A DNA stretch of 64,000 bases from Psychrobacter alimentarius (GCF_001606025.1 NZ_CP014945.1:2294001-2358000); one strand, 5' to 3'; numbered from the stretch's first letter, positions 9,624 through 19,502 are shown. Notes: generated from the letters alone by a model not told the origin. Made by a program: numbers and translations.

Positions 9624-10772
9624 ATGGTCAAACTAATTTTATTGGGCTTATTAGCGGGCGCATTTTTTAGCTCGACATTTATTTTAAACGAGCTAATGAG
9701 CGCGGCTGGTGGGAATTGGTTTTGGTCAGCCAGTATGCGCTATGTGTTTATGTTGCTGATTGTCACTGCCATCATTGCTATGCAGCACGGCGCTGACCGT
9801 ATCAAAGAACTCATGACTATTTTTTGTCAGCACTGGGTATTTTGGTGTATTACGGGCAGTATTGGCTTTGGGGTATTTTATACAGGTATTTGCTATGCAG
9901 CCGATCATGTTGCAGGGTGGGTCGTTGCCGCTACCTTTATGTTTACTGTCGTAACGAGTTTGCTAGTATTAGTAGCATTTGGACAGCGCTTTGATAAAAA
10001 GTTCATTGCGTATGCGCTACTGGTATTCGTTGGTGTGGCCATGGTCAATGTTAGTGAAGGCATGCATGCTGCTTCTGCTTTAGATGCGAATGCCGCATCT
10101 ATGAAAGATATGCTTCTTTATGGTGCCTTACCGGCGCTGATTGCCGCCTTTAGTTACCCTATTGGTAATCAGCTGGTTTGGCAGGTGTCTTATAACAATC
10201 GTAAGCAGCGTGCTGACTTATTATCGAGCCAAGACGGTCATACTTCACAAAATGACATGCATGAGGACACAAACGCTTTGATTACAGAAGCGCCTGTCTT
10301 ATCAATGGATACGAATTATACGGCAGACGATAGTTTAAACGTCAATCATACCAGCCCGCCCGCTTCTGCTTCATTTTTGCAAACCCTTATTGCCCGCATA
10401 CCTGCTATCGAAACCAACTTACTACAGAATGCTTTTAACAAAGTATGGCTAATGACACTCGGAAGTTTGCCATTTTGGCTACTCTTAGGTCTTATCATTC
10501 GTCCTGATATGCCAGACACTTCGCAGTTATTCAATACGTTGCTTGTCGCTTTGTTAGCAGGTGTTGGCGCTACTAGTATCTTCTTGTATGCACGTGAAAA
10601 AGCAGAAACGTCTAGTGAGGTAGCTGGCGTGGATGCGACACAAGCCAGTGAAGTCATATTTGCTTTGATTGGCGGGATGTTGTTGCTGAATAATTCTATA
10701 CCACCAGCAATGGGTTTACTGGGTATTGGATTGATTATCGTTGGACTAATCCTGTTTGCCAAAGATGGTTAA
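9624..10772 (+). CDS. DMT-superfamily transporter, EmrE-like 10-helix type
   Basis: 382-residue integral membrane protein with two blocks of about five hydrophobic helices, the layout of drug/metabolite transporters, and resembling the family annotated as putative multidrug resistance efflux transporter. A hydrophilic Asp/Ser/Asn-rich loop of about 60 residues (roughly 190-255) separates the halves and looks like a lineage-specific insertion. The start is preceded by GGATGAAGG. Substrate unknown; drug export should not be assumed. Confidence 0.75.
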   Translation: MVKLILLGLLAGAFFSSTFILNELMSAAGGNWFWSASMRYVFMLLIVTAIIAMQHGADRIKELMTIFCQHWVFWCITGSIGFGVFYTGICYAADHVAGWVVAATFMFTVVTSLLVLVAFGQRFDKKFIAYALLVFVGVAMVNVSEGMHAASALDANAASMKDMLLYGALPALIAAFSYPIGNQLVWQVSYNNRKQRADLLSSQDGHTSQNDMHEDTNALITEAPVLSMDTNYTADDSLNVNHTSPPASASFLQTLIARIPAIETNLLQNAFNKVWLMTLGSLPFWLLLGLIIRPDMPDTSQLFNTLLVALLAGVGATSIFLYAREKAETSSEVAGVDATQASEVIFALIGGMLLLNNSIPPAMGLLGIGLIIVGLILFAKDG

Positions 10773-10872
10773 TGGCCATCTAATACAAAACATTTTTAAA
10801 ATTTTGGTTTAAATTCGGCTTAAGGCAACTGTTCTTAAGCTATTTTTATGGTCACTACTTGGTACTACAACC

Positions 10873-11508
10873 ATGGGCAATGCTTTAATTTTTCCAGATA
10901 TTTTATTATATTTACTAGATATGGTTGGTGTGATCGCTTGCGCCATCGCAGGGACATTGCTGGCACAGCATAAAGGCTTAGACATTTCTGGCTGTGTATT
11001 GGTATCAATGGTCAATGCCATTGGCGGCGGTACGCTACGTGATATGGCGCTGGACCGTCACCCCTTATTTTGGATGACAGATCTCAATTATGTGATTGTA
11101 ATTACCGCGACCTCTCTTATTTTACAAATGTTCTTTCATCTGTATCATAAGATTGATAACGCGCTTAAGCTTTTTGATGCGATTGGGCTGGCTGCCTTCA
11201 GTGTGATTGGTTTTAAGATCGCCTTGACGCAGGATATGGCTCCTCTCATTGCTATTATGATGGGTGTTTGGACAGCCATTATTGGTGGATTACTACGTGA
11301 TATCATCTGTAACGAGATTCCACTCGTGCTACAGCGTGAAATCTACATTACTGCCAGTATTGCTGGTTCTGTGACGTATTTACTTTTACAACGTTTAGGT
11401 ATCGACTCTGGTATCAATGAATTTATTATGCTGTTTGTTATCTTTGCTATACGTATGTTGGCACTGAAGTTCGATTGGCATTTACCGTCTATTCGCCTCG
11501 TTGCCTAG
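10873..11508 (+). CDS. TRIC-family (UPF0126, YicG-like) cation channel, copy 1
   Basis: 211 residues, seven hydrophobic helices in two repeated halves. Each half carries the family glycine motif followed by an Arg-Asp pair: NAIGGGTLRD in the first and IIGGLLRDIICNEIPL in the second. Bacterial and archaeal members form trimeric K+/cation channels related to animal TRIC proteins. Lies 101 bases after the DMT gene and is followed by a clear paralogue, so the three may share a transcript. Physiological role in bacteria is not established. Confidence 0.88.
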   Translation: MGNALIFPDILLYLLDMVGVIACAIAGTLLAQHKGLDISGCVLVSMVNAIGGGTLRDMALDRHPLFWMTDLNYVIVITATSLILQMFFHLYHKIDNALKLFDAIGLAAFSVIGFKIALTQDMAPLIAIMMGVWTAIIGGLLRDIICNEIPLVLQREIYITASIAGSVTYLLLQRLGIDSGINEFIMLFVIFAIRMLALKFDWHLPSIRLVA

Positions 11509-11637
11509 GTACTTAGTGCTTAGTATAAATCTTTAATGTGAGTGATTTGATGCAAATATAGTAGTATTGGCACCTTAGTTTTGGTTTAGCATATCCAGTA
11601 TCGATTGATTATCCTCTAAATTTAATGAGACTTGTTT

Positions 11638-12303
11638 ATGCTGGCTATCGCATTGAATCCTGCAACGCTAATCACCACTTTTGATCCCGGTTCTTTGATA
11701 TATCTCTTTGACATGATAGGCATTGTGGCTTGTAGCATTTCAGGCACAATATTGGCCAAGCATAAGAAATTCGATGTATTTGGCTGTCTACTTGTCTCCA
11801 TTGTGACTGCTATCGGTGGTGGGACTGTCCGCGATGTCATTTTAAACCGTCATCCATTATTTTGGATGGTAGACATGAGTTATCTGACGGTCATCACTAT
11901 TTCTTCATTGGTTATGCAAATATTTTTTCATCCCAATTCCAAACGTGTCAATAAATTCCTTAGATTATCAGATACCATCGGGTTATCTGCTTTTACACTC
12001 ATTGGTATCAAGGTCGCTGACAGCATGGGAACAAATGTGCCTGTCGCCTTGCTGCTGGGTGTGATTACTATCATCGTGGGTGGCATCATTCGTGACATGA
12101 TCTGTAATGAGATTCCACTCGTGCTTCAGCAAGAGATTTATATCACTGCAGCATTAACTGGCGGTATTCTCTACTTTGCCCTGCATAATCTTGGTGTAAG
12201 AGATTGGGTCACAGATATCGCCACAATGAGTACGATTTTTACTTTACGTATGCTGGCGATACGCTATGACTGGCAGTTTCCAACACTTGAATGGAAATAT
12301 TAA
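11638..12303 (+). CDS. TRIC-family (UPF0126, YicG-like) cation channel, copy 2
   Basis: 221 residues, a tandem paralogue of the gene before it: both share LDMxG/FDMxG at the start, AIGGGT(L/V)RD, RHPLFWM, and the block ICNEIPLVLQ-EIYIT. The start is taken at the ATG 11638; a TTG two codons upstream (11632) is in frame but less likely. Similarity spans the full length, which points to a local duplication followed by divergence. Ends 29 bases from the convergent recJ gene with no obvious terminator hairpin between them. Confidence 0.88.
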   Translation: MLAIALNPATLITTFDPGSLIYLFDMIGIVACSISGTILAKHKKFDVFGCLLVSIVTAIGGGTVRDVILNRHPLFWMVDMSYLTVITISSLVMQIFFHPNSKRVNKFLRLSDTIGLSAFTLIGIKVADSMGTNVPVALLLGVITIIVGGIIRDMICNEIPLVLQQEIYITAALTGGILYFALHNLGVRDWVTDIATMSTIFTLRMLAIRYDWQFPTLEWKY

Positions 12304-12332
12304 AATACTTTACCTCTCAGACAATTAGTCTC

Positions 12333-14156
12333 TTAAGTCGTTTTTACTACTGCCAAGTCTTTGACCATCAATTGTAAGCTTTGTTTGCCGTTCCATTCAT
12401 TGATGTCCAATTGAAACAACAAATGGACACGTTCGGTACGATAATCCCAAATGCTACTATCAAAATTAAAATAGATAGCTTCAATCGGATACTGTACATC
12501 AGGATATCGCAGTGATAATTTAAGATGCTTATCTTTTAATATCTTAAAACTCAATACCTCAAAAACGCCGTCAAATATTGGTGGCGCAAAACCATGACCC
12601 CAAATACTGGCATCGGCCAAATGCTCAGCAAACCATAGGCTAAAATCAGTTGCCTGCAACGGCCCATCACTGAATTTCTGTTCTGCAAAAATCTCATCAT
12701 CTATCTGCGCCATAACATCATTAAAAGCTGTCTCAAATGCTTCGAAGTTACGACGTTTAAGCGTCAATCCTGCGGCCATTGCATGTCCACCGAAGTGACT
12801 GATAAGATCAGGATGACGCTCAGCGACCTGCTCAATCGCATCACGAATATGTACACCAGCGATAGAACGTGCTGAGCCTTTGATGGCATCATCTTCGCCC
12901 GTCCGCTGCGTATCCGCTGGAGCAAAGACAATACTAGGCAAATAATGACTTTCTTTTAATCGTCCAGCCACGATACCAATCACGCCTTGATGCCAGTCGT
13001 CCTGATATAAAACAATACTGCGCTTGTGATTGTTGATAGTTTCTGTTTTAGGCTCAGGCTGCACAATCACGTCATCGACTTCGTTACTTTCTACAGCAGC
13101 GTCATTACTATCAGTTTCAGTTAATGCCTGCACAATACTATCTGCTTGTGCTCGCATCTCCCCTTCTACCTGACGACGAGTACGATTTAACTCCTCAAGC
13201 TCTTGCGCCAAACGCTGCGCAGTACGCCAGTCTTCGGTTAATAAGCATTCGATACCGATACGCATATTATCCATACGTCCAGCAGCATTGATACGCGGAC
13301 CTAAGACAAAACCGAAGTCTTGTGCCTGTAATTTCTTAGGGTCGCGACCTGCTTGTTCTAATAGAGCTAAGATACCTAAGCAACAGCGACCTTGGCGAAT
13401 AGCAGCCAGACCGTGATGTACTAAGATGCGATTATTTTTATCGAGCACGCCAACATCGGCGATCGTGCCGAGCGCCACTAAGTCTAGATATTGGCTAACT
13501 TGCACAGTAGATTTACCCTCTGCACGGCGTAACTTGGCCAGACGTCCAAGTACATAAAAAGCCACGCCCACCCCTACCAGTGCTTTACTAGCAAAACCAC
13601 AACCAAGCTGATTTGGATTGACCACAGCTTGGGCTGGCGGTGTTTCTTTAGTAGTCAGATGATGATCAGTAATAATAACGGTGATGCCATCCGCTTGTGC
13701 GCGCGCTACACCTTCATGGCTGGAGATACCGTTATCTACCGTCACTATCATATCTGGCTGATAAGTCTTGATACCCAGCTCAACAATTTCTGGCGTTAGA
13801 CCATAGCCATACTTGAAACGATCGGGCACTAAAAAATCAACCACAGCACCCATTTTGGTGAGTGCGCGCATCATAAGCGCGGTACTGGTTGCGCCGTCAC
13901 AATCAAAGTCGCCAACGATTAAGATGCGTTGACCTTCATCAATTGCTTCATCTAATAAGCGGACTGCTTCTATAACACCGTGCAACTTCTCAGCAGGTAA
14001 CAATCCAGATAGTCCAGTATCAAGTTCTAAAGGATCGGTGATACCGCGACCTGCATATAGACGAGCAAGCGTTGATGATTGAGCAGCAAGAGGTTGCAAT
14101 GCGAGCGGTAACTCGTCGATGCGAGTATGGGTATAACGAGGGGTTAAATTTAGCAT
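12333..14156 (-). CDS. recJ: Single-stranded-DNA-specific exonuclease RecJ
   Basis: 5'-3' exonuclease on single-stranded DNA, used in recombination and mismatch repair. DHH-family metal motifs are intact: VGDFDCDGATS (D83, D85, D87), VDNG (D141) and TDHH (164-166), with the DHHA1 motif FGGHAMAAG in the second half and an OB domain at the C-terminus. 607 residues, somewhat longer than E. coli RecJ because of an acidic Asp/Glu/Val-rich insertion at about 346-378, between the DHH core and the DHHA1 part. A weak AGG precedes the ATG. Confidence 0.96.
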   Translation of the reverse strand: MLNLTPRYTHTRIDELPLALQPLAAQSSTLARLYAGRGITDPLELDTGLSGLLPAEKLHGVIEAVRLLDEAIDEGQRILIVGDFDCDGATSTALMMRALTKMGAVVDFLVPDRFKYGYGLTPEIVELGIKTYQPDMIVTVDNGISSHEGVARAQADGITVIITDHHLTTKETPPAQAVVNPNQLGCGFASKALVGVGVAFYVLGRLAKLRRAEGKSTVQVSQYLDLVALGTIADVGVLDKNNRILVHHGLAAIRQGRCCLGILALLEQAGRDPKKLQAQDFGFVLGPRINAAGRMDNMRIGIECLLTEDWRTAQRLAQELEELNRTRRQVEGEMRAQADSIVQALTETDSNDAAVESNEVDDVIVQPEPKTETINNHKRSIVLYQDDWHQGVIGIVAGRLKESHYLPSIVFAPADTQRTGEDDAIKGSARSIAGVHIRDAIEQVAERHPDLISHFGGHAMAAGLTLKRRNFEAFETAFNDVMAQIDDEIFAEQKFSDGPLQATDFSLWFAEHLADASIWGHGFAPPIFDGVFEVLSFKILKDKHLKLSLRYPDVQYPIEAIYFNFDSSIWDYRTERVHLLFQLDINEWNGKQSLQLMVKDLAVVKTT

Positions 14157-14460
14157 TTGCCTATTCTACTGGCTTTAGCAGAGGCTCACAATCACAATTT
14201 TTGTCATACTTGTTTATTTTTTTACCTCAAAATACGAAGATAAGAGCTATGATAAAGCGCTTATTTCGGTGAATATGTCAAAGAACTCATTATTACCCTA
14301 CTTAAAAATCTAACTATTTACAAAAACGGTGCATAGTTGCTGTATTTTTCTGCATTTTGCTACAAAGCAATGATTGTATACGGCTTATAAATCCATAGAA
14401 TGGTAGCCATCTGCACAACTTGTTATTTATTTTTTAATTTTATATTTATAAGGATATCCT
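14157..14460. other. Intergenic region, no gene seen
   Basis: A 304-base AT-rich gap between recJ (leftward) and a rightward small gene, so it should hold two divergent promoters. No palindrome, RNA motif or further reading frame stood out. Confidence 0.4.
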
Positions 14461-14976
14461 ATGAAAACTACACCACTTGCTGAAAAACTACCAGATACTA
14501 TTGACCCAAACTTAGATCTTGAACAAGTAAAAAAAGAATGTCAGAAGCTGGTAAAAAAGCGCGCTAAGATATCTGCCGGTGTAGCTATCGTCCCTGTTCC
14601 GTTTTTTGACGTTGCAGTTGATGCTGGTATGCTTACGCAGTTGGTGCCTGAAATCAGTGAGCGTTTTGGTTTGATTGAAGGCCGCCAATCAGCAATCGAT
14701 TTGCAATCTAGAGCTGTACATTGGAGTGCATTAAAAGACCGCACGGTAGATTTTGCTGGACTTATGGCAACTCGCGGTATTGTTAAGAAAACCATCCAAG
14801 GCTTTGGTGGTCGTATCGCAGCCAAGCAAGTTACCAAATTTGTTCCTCTTGGTGGACAGTTAGTTGCAGCAACAATGGGTTATACTATCTTCAAGAAAAT
14901 CGCAAACGATCATATCAATGAGTGCTATAAACTGGCCAAAGACATTCAACAAAAACAACACAGTAAGAATGTCTAA
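14461..14976 (+). CDS. Small protein resembling DUF697 (YcjF-like)
   Basis: 171 residues with a charged N-terminus, then a segment KISAGVAIVPVPFFDVAVDA and a second hydrophobic stretch (about 125-150, FVPLGGQLVAATMGYTIF). The first resembles the PxP-containing helix of DUF697 proteins, which are membrane-associated and often linked to GTPases, but no GTPase gene is adjacent here. The start has AAGGAT 6-7 bases upstream and a strong terminator follows, so it is a single-gene unit. Function unknown; the DUF697 link is tentative. Confidence 0.6.
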   Translation: MKTTPLAEKLPDTIDPNLDLEQVKKECQKLVKKRAKISAGVAIVPVPFFDVAVDAGMLTQLVPEISERFGLIEGRQSAIDLQSRAVHWSALKDRTVDFAGLMATRGIVKKTIQGFGGRIAAKQVTKFVPLGGQLVAATMGYTIFKKIANDHINECYKLAKDIQQKQHSKNV

Positions 14977-15003
14977 AATATAGCGTTTGTTTGAATAAAA
15001 CTT

Positions 15004-15039
15004 AACCAGCTAAGATGTGTTGTCTTAGCTGGTTTTTTA
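15004..15039 (+). terminator. Terminator after the DUF697-like gene
   Basis: Perfect 12-base stem AACCAGCTAAGA / TCTTAGCTGGTT, 7-base loop, then TTTT. Textbook intrinsic terminator. Confidence 0.9.
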
Positions 15040-15222
15040 GATTCTGATCAATAATCATGTCAGGTGTTAAACGCAAATTTACAGACAGTAAGATCTCTTA
15101 TCTTATAAGTTTCGAATAACCATTTTAAAAATATGCAATAATTATAAGCTAAGCCCAGCTGTTTATAGTTAGATATACGTATTTTCGCTGTCATATCAAT
15201 CAAAACTTTAGAGGATTTATCC

Positions 15223-15612
15223 ATGAAAAAACGCTTTGCTTCAACCATTTTGCTTGCTACCTTCGCTTTAGCTGGATGTGCGACGACAGATGGCACCAAT
15301 AACAGTGCAGGCAATGCTATCGGTACAGCAAACGACATTGGTATGAACATTTTTAAATCAGCAATTGATAATCAATGCCGTAGCCAAATTGAAAAACAAA
15401 GCGCTTGGCGTATTGCCAGCGTTGCTATGACTGATACGCAACAGGAAGCAGTGAAAAGCAATGTTTGTGGCTGCGTGAGCGAACAGGCACCGCAGCAAGT
15501 CACACTGGTTGAACTCGGCAACGCTGCCATAGATTCACAATATCGCACACAACTGGTGGCAAAAGTCGTCGCAAAATCTCTACAAAGCTGTTATGCAAGT
15601 TTCACCAAATAA
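15223..15612 (+). CDS. Small lipoprotein of unknown function
   Basis: 129 residues. The N-terminus is a lipoprotein signal peptide (MKKRFASTILLATFALAGC, lipidated Cys19). The mature part has four further cysteines (one about 40 residues after lipidation, a CGC triplet near 82-84, one close to the C-terminus) and ends in SCYASFTK. Cys pairs suggest disulfides in the periplasm. Strong RBS (GAGGAT) before the ATG and a terminator behind. I do not recognise the family. Confidence 0.75.
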   Translation: MKKRFASTILLATFALAGCATTDGTNNSAGNAIGTANDIGMNIFKSAIDNQCRSQIEKQSAWRIASVAMTDTQQEAVKSNVCGCVSEQAPQQVTLVELGNAAIDSQYRTQLVAKVVAKSLQSCYASFTK

Positions 15613-15639
15613 GCGTATCGAATAAATACATAAGTCCAT

Positions 15640-15674
15640 AAAAAGGAGCCTAATATAGGGGCTCCTTTTTATTT
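15640..15674 (+). terminator. Terminator after the small lipoprotein gene
   Basis: Stem AAAAAGGAGCC / GGCTCCTTTTT with a 9-base loop, giving a U-tract on both strands. It lies 28 bases past the stop; on the minus strand it is downstream of the next gene, so it may serve both. Confidence 0.9.
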
Positions 15675-15734
15675 CCAAGTCTGTTATACAGACAACATTT
15701 TATATTTAAAATAAACGAGCTTATATTGAAAGTC

Positions 15735-16103
15735 TTAAATGTTAGAAGGCTTAGACGGCAGAGATGCAGGGGAAGGCAGTACTTTATTGCGACGGAAGTA
15801 TTTAGAAGAACCCTCAATCACTTTGTCTACTTCTTTTATTAAATCTGCAATCACATCATCATAAACACCGTGATATAGTTCGGTTTCAAAGGCAGTAAAC
15901 GGGTGCTTACGTGATGCTGAACCTACCTCAGTAATCCCATGTTTGGTATAAAAAATATCCACTCGACCATCGCTGTTGAGGACACAATTTAACAAACCAT
16001 CTGACAATTCCATCTGTATACGCTCAGGCATAAAAATATAATCATCTACATCAATGAGCTTCTTTTCTACTTCTCTTTTAAAAAATGATTTGATATCAAA
16101 CAT
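15735..16103 (-). CDS. Hypothetical cytosolic protein
   Basis: About 122 residues, no signal peptide or membrane helix. Acidic/basic mix with the segments IDVDDYIFMPERIQMEL, LNSDGRVDIFYTKHG and ADLIKEVDKVI; the C-terminus is Ser/Pro-rich (LPSPASLPSKPSNI). I do not recognise a family. The ATG starting MFDIKSFFK is preferred to the upstream GTG. Neighbours (a lipoprotein and uvrB) give no functional hint. A real gene is likely from its length and isolation between terminators. Confidence 0.6.
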   Translation of the reverse strand: MFDIKSFFKREVEKKLIDVDDYIFMPERIQMELSDGLLNCVLNSDGRVDIFYTKHGITEVGSASRKHPFTAFETELYHGVYDDVIADLIKEVDKVIEGSSKYFRRNKVLPSPASLPSKPSNI

Positions 16104-16372
16104 AGAGCTTTCCTTCACTTAAAATTTATAGAATACGTGAGCACGCCTGACTTTGTTATCGTCGTCCAGCATTTATCCATCTGCTTTTTAGGTCATGCCT
16201 TATCTACACATCATATAAGATATATGAATATATTTTAAGGTGCGGTATGTAAAACTGCGTTTGATGTTAGTAAAAATAAAATATTCATATTACCAGTATT
16301 TAGACTTACCAAAATCTGGCTTAAATACATCTCGCTTAAGTACAATGATAGCTCTTTCATTGTTTGATTGAT
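16104..16372. other. Intergenic region, no gene seen
   Basis: AT-rich gap between the hypothetical gene and uvrB, both leftward. Apart from the uvrB terminator at its right end, no structure or reading frame of note was found. It should contain the promoter of the hypothetical gene. Confidence 0.4.
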
Positions 16373-16408
16373 AAAAAAGTGAGCCACAGACTATGCAACT
16401 CACTTTTA
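16373..16408 (-). terminator. Probable terminator of uvrB
   Basis: On the minus strand AAAAGTGAG ... CTCACTTTTTT, a 9-base stem with a 15-base loop followed by a T run, starting 33 bases after the uvrB stop. Confidence 0.7.
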
Positions 16409-16440
16409 AAACTTAATAGTACTCAAACCAAACTAAGCCG

Positions 16441-18552
16441 TTAAATCAAATGCGCTTTAAGCTCAAGCACTCTATCACGAGTTTTTGCCGCTTCCTCAAA
16501 CTTCAAGTCACGAGACATTTGCTGCATTTGCTTCTCTAAACGTTTAATCTCTTTGGCAAGCAAATCTGGGCTACGTAAAATACTGATATCCACATCAGGT
16601 AAATTACTCTTAACCGGAATGGCCTGATTATCATTGGCATCCAAGCTCTCGCCCGTATCAATCTTATCCGTAATACTACGGCGTGCGCCTTTTGGCGTGA
16701 TGTTATGCTCAAGGTTGAAAGCAATCTGCTTATCACGGCGACGATCGGTTTCGTCTATGGCCTTTTGCATACTTGGAGTAATGCGATCGGCGTACAAAAT
16801 GGCTTTACCATTCAAGTGACGCGCTGCACGACCAATCGTCTGAATAAGTGAGCGCTCAGAGCGCAAAAAGCCTTCTTTATCAGCATCAAATATAGCAACC
16901 AGTGACACTTCAGGCATATCCAAACCTTCACGTAAAAGGTTGATACCAACCAAGACATCGTGCACACCAGTACGTAGCTCGTGGATAATCTGCATACGCT
17001 CAACCGTATCAATGTCCGAATGCAAATAAGCCACTTTGACATCATATTCTTTAAGATAACTGGTCAAATCCTCTGACATACGCTTGGTGAGTGTCGTAAT
17101 CAATACACGCTCATCTTTTTCGCGGCGCTTGGTAATCTCTGACAGTACATCATCCACTTGCGTCAAAACAGGACGAATTTCAATCTCAGGGTCAATCAAA
17201 CCGGTTGGACGTACTACCTGCTCGACCACCTGTTCGCTATGTTCTAGCTCATACAATGCTGGTGTCGCACTCACATAGATGGTTTTGGGCTTGATACGCT
17301 CCCACTCTTCAAACTTCATCGGGCGGTTGTTCATCGCACTTGGCAAACGAAAGCCATAATTGACCAAGTTCTCTTTACGCGATCTATCCCCTTTATACAT
17401 CGCACCAATCTGTGAGACAGTGACATGCGATTCATCAAGGAACAATAAGGCATCTTCGGGAATATAGTCAAACAAGGTGGGCGGCGCTTCTCCTGATGGA
17501 CGACCAGAGAGGTGCTGCGAGTAGTTTTCGATACCGTTACAGTAACCAAGCTGCTGAATCATCTCAAGATCATATTGTGTACGTTCTTTGAGACGCTGCG
17601 CTTCAATCAGTTTATTGTTATCACGGAAATATTCTAATCGTGGCTCTAATTCCTCACGAATTGTATGGCTAGCAGCTTCTAGTTTATTGCGCGGCGTCAC
17701 ATAATGTGATTTGGGATAAATCGTAATACGCGGTACACTGCGTACCGTCTTGCCTGTTAAAGGATCAAACCAAGTGATTTTCTCGACTTCATTGTCAAAT
17801 AAATGCACACGCACCGCCAGCTGCTCCGACTCAGCCGGATAGATATCAAGCAGCTCACCGCGCAAACGATACGTACCACGACCAAAATCCAGCTCGTTAC
17901 GTGTATATTGCATCTCAACCAGACGCTTAATCGTCGCGGTACGATCTATCTGATCGCCAACCACAACGTGCAATAGCATTTTTAAATAGCTCTCTGGATC
18001 ACCCAAACCATAGATACACGACACCGAAGCCACAATAATCGCATCACGACGCTCTAACAACGCACGCGTGGCAGACAGACGCATCTGATCAATATGATCG
18101 TTGATGGCACTGTCTTTTTCGATAAAGGTATCACTGGCCGCAACATACGCTTCAGGTTGATAATAATCATAATAACTGACGAAATACTCAACTGCATTGT
18201 TAGGAAAGAACGATTTAAACTCGCCATACAACTGCGCCGCAAGGGTTTTGTTGTGTGCCATGATAATGGTTGGACGCTGACATTCAGAGATGACCTTGGC
18301 CATCGTATAGGTTTTACCAGAGCCAGTCACACCAAGCAGCAACTGCTCATCCATGCCAGAATTGATACCATTCACAAGCTTCTCAATCGCTTGTGGCTGA
18401 TCGCCTGCTGGCTCAAAATCTGTCACCATCTCAAAGGCACGACTTGATATTTGCGTCCCTGACGCATTGACACCACTAATTTCAGCTTCGCCTTGTAGCT
18501 GAGTGGCCAATTGGTTTAACTGACGCGATGAGCGCGGTTCAGGCATTCTCAT
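16441..18552 (-). CDS. uvrB: Excinuclease ABC subunit UvrB
   Basis: Damage-recognition helicase-like subunit of nucleotide excision repair; passes the lesion to UvrC after loading by UvrA. 703 residues. Walker A GVTGSGKT at 74-81, the beta-hairpin region ([13 protein letters not shown]), the helicase motifs DESHVT, YVSATPA and QTIGRAARH, and a C-terminal UVR coiled-coil motif ending [16 protein letters not shown]. About 34 extra residues precede the usual N-terminus. I saw no CTGT-N8-ACAG LexA-type box upstream, but an uncommon 16-base palindrome sits about 90 bases upstream (18645-18660). Confidence 0.97.
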   Translation of the reverse strand: MRMPEPRSSRQLNQLATQLQGEAEISGVNASGTQISSRAFEMVTDFEPAGDQPQAIEKLVNGINSGMDEQLLLGVTGSGKTYTMAKVISECQRPTIIMAHNKTLAAQLYGEFKSFFPNNAVEYFVSYYDYYQPEAYVAASDTFIEKDSAINDHIDQMRLSATRALLERRDAIIVASVSCIYGLGDPESYLKMLLHVVVGDQIDRTATIKRLVEMQYTRNELDFGRGTYRLRGELLDIYPAESEQLAVRVHLFDNEVEKITWFDPLTGKTVRSVPRITIYPKSHYVTPRNKLEAASHTIREELEPRLEYFRDNNKLIEAQRLKERTQYDLEMIQQLGYCNGIENYSQHLSGRPSGEAPPTLFDYIPEDALLFLDESHVTVSQIGAMYKGDRSRKENLVNYGFRLPSAMNNRPMKFEEWERIKPKTIYVSATPALYELEHSEQVVEQVVRPTGLIDPEIEIRPVLTQVDDVLSEITKRREKDERVLITTLTKRMSEDLTSYLKEYDVKVAYLHSDIDTVERMQIIHELRTGVHDVLVGINLLREGLDMPEVSLVAIFDADKEGFLRSERSLIQTIGRAARHLNGKAILYADRITPSMQKAIDETDRRRDKQIAFNLEHNITPKGARRSITDKIDTGESLDANDNQAIPVKSNLPDVDISILRSPDLLAKEIKRLEKQMQQMSRDLKFEEAAKTRDRVLELKAHLI

Positions 18553-18944
18553 AATAGCTTTCTTCTTATTAAAGTTTATAACAATATGGGGTCTGAGAAG
18601 CGGTTTTTAAAGGCTTTGTAGAGGATAGTCATGAGTCTTATCTTATAAGCGTACGCTTATTTCCCCACTCAAAGTATAAGTGTATAAAGATACTATTTAT
18701 TGAGAAATAAACCTTTCACCGTTGTAAAAAACGCACATAGCATGGGCTAAATTTACAAAGAATTTCACGATTAACAAACCCATTACACGACCACCTAACA
18801 AAGCATAACGCTTGAGGGTTTTATCTTTTGTAGAAGCTGCTATTATCGACAATGAATTAACAAGCAGTCGTTAAGTACTATATTAATAACAAAATATTAA
18901 TTAGAAAATTTAAATTTAATAAAACTAAGAGAACGGAGAAAATT
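18553..18944. other. Divergent promoter region of uvrB and dps
   Basis: A 392-base gap between leftward uvrB and rightward dps, two DNA-protection genes. The standout is the perfect palindrome at 18645-18660, listed separately. No other gene or RNA was found; promoter boxes could not be set reliably. Confidence 0.45.
18645..18660. promoter_or_regulatory. 16-base perfect palindrome, possible operator
   Basis: ATAAGCGTACGCTTAT is a perfect dyad with no spacer, centred on GTAC, in the shared upstream region of uvrB (start about 93 bases away) and dps (285 bases away). It lacks a T-run and so is not a terminator. Operator function is an inference from shape and place. Confidence 0.4.
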
Positions 18945-19427
18945 ATGAGAGAACGTTTCGCAAGTGGAATTTCAGACGATACCGCCAAAAAAATGATTGA
19001 TCTATTGAATGCAAACTTAGCCAATGTTATTGATTTAACCTTAGATGGTAAGCAATGTCATTGGAACCTACAGGGCACTGGATTTATCGGTGTGCATCAA
19101 TTGTTAGACGACACAGCAGATCGTATTCGTGAAGTATCGGACATGATTGCTGAGCGTATTGTTATTCTGGGCGGTCAGCCAAACGGTCTAGCCAGTCGAG
19201 TAGCTAAAGATTCTATTTTAGACGATTATCCAACTGATATCACTGAAGTGGATCAGCATGTTCGTGAAATCACTAGCCGCTATAAAAAAGTAGCTGAGAC
19301 TCTACGTAAAGCTATCGACACTGCAGGCGATGCAGGTGACGAAGATACCGCTGATCTATTAACAGAAGCCAGCCGTATTATCGATAAAGACGCATGGTTC
19401 ATTGGTGCGAATGCTCCAAAGAAATAA
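18945..19427 (+). CDS. dps: Dps family DNA-binding ferritin-like protein
   Basis: Dodecameric mini-ferritin that oxidises and stores iron using H2O2 and shields DNA in stress and stationary phase. 160 residues, normal length. The intersubunit ferroxidase residues match E. coli Dps in identity and spacing: H39, H51, D55, D66, E70 in the stretch CHWNLQGTGFIGVHQLLDD onwards. The N-terminus (MRERFASGIS) is only weakly basic, so DNA binding by the tail is uncertain. RBS CGGAGA before the ATG; a strong terminator follows. Confidence 0.95.
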   Translation: MRERFASGISDDTAKKMIDLLNANLANVIDLTLDGKQCHWNLQGTGFIGVHQLLDDTADRIREVSDMIAERIVILGGQPNGLASRVAKDSILDDYPTDITEVDQHVREITSRYKKVAETLRKAIDTAGDAGDEDTADLLTEASRIIDKDAWFIGANAPKK

Positions 19428-19468
19428 TACTTGGTAATGTTGGTTGATGACCAATATAACTAGAAAAG

Positions 19469-19502
19469 AAAGGGTCGCTTACTATAGCGACCCTTTTTTT
19501 AT
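19469..19502 (+). terminator. Terminator after dps
   Basis: Stem AAAGGGTCGCT / AGCGACCCTTT with a 6-base loop followed by a T-run, 41 bases past the dps stop. Confidence 0.9.

Noticed and set aside
9624-10772. Naming the DMT protein a multidrug exporter
   Set aside because: Family similarity alone does not show drug transport; the substrate is left open.
18553-18944. LexA SOS box upstream of uvrB
   Set aside because: No CTGT-N8-ACAG match was found; the 16-base palindrome present is a different sequence.
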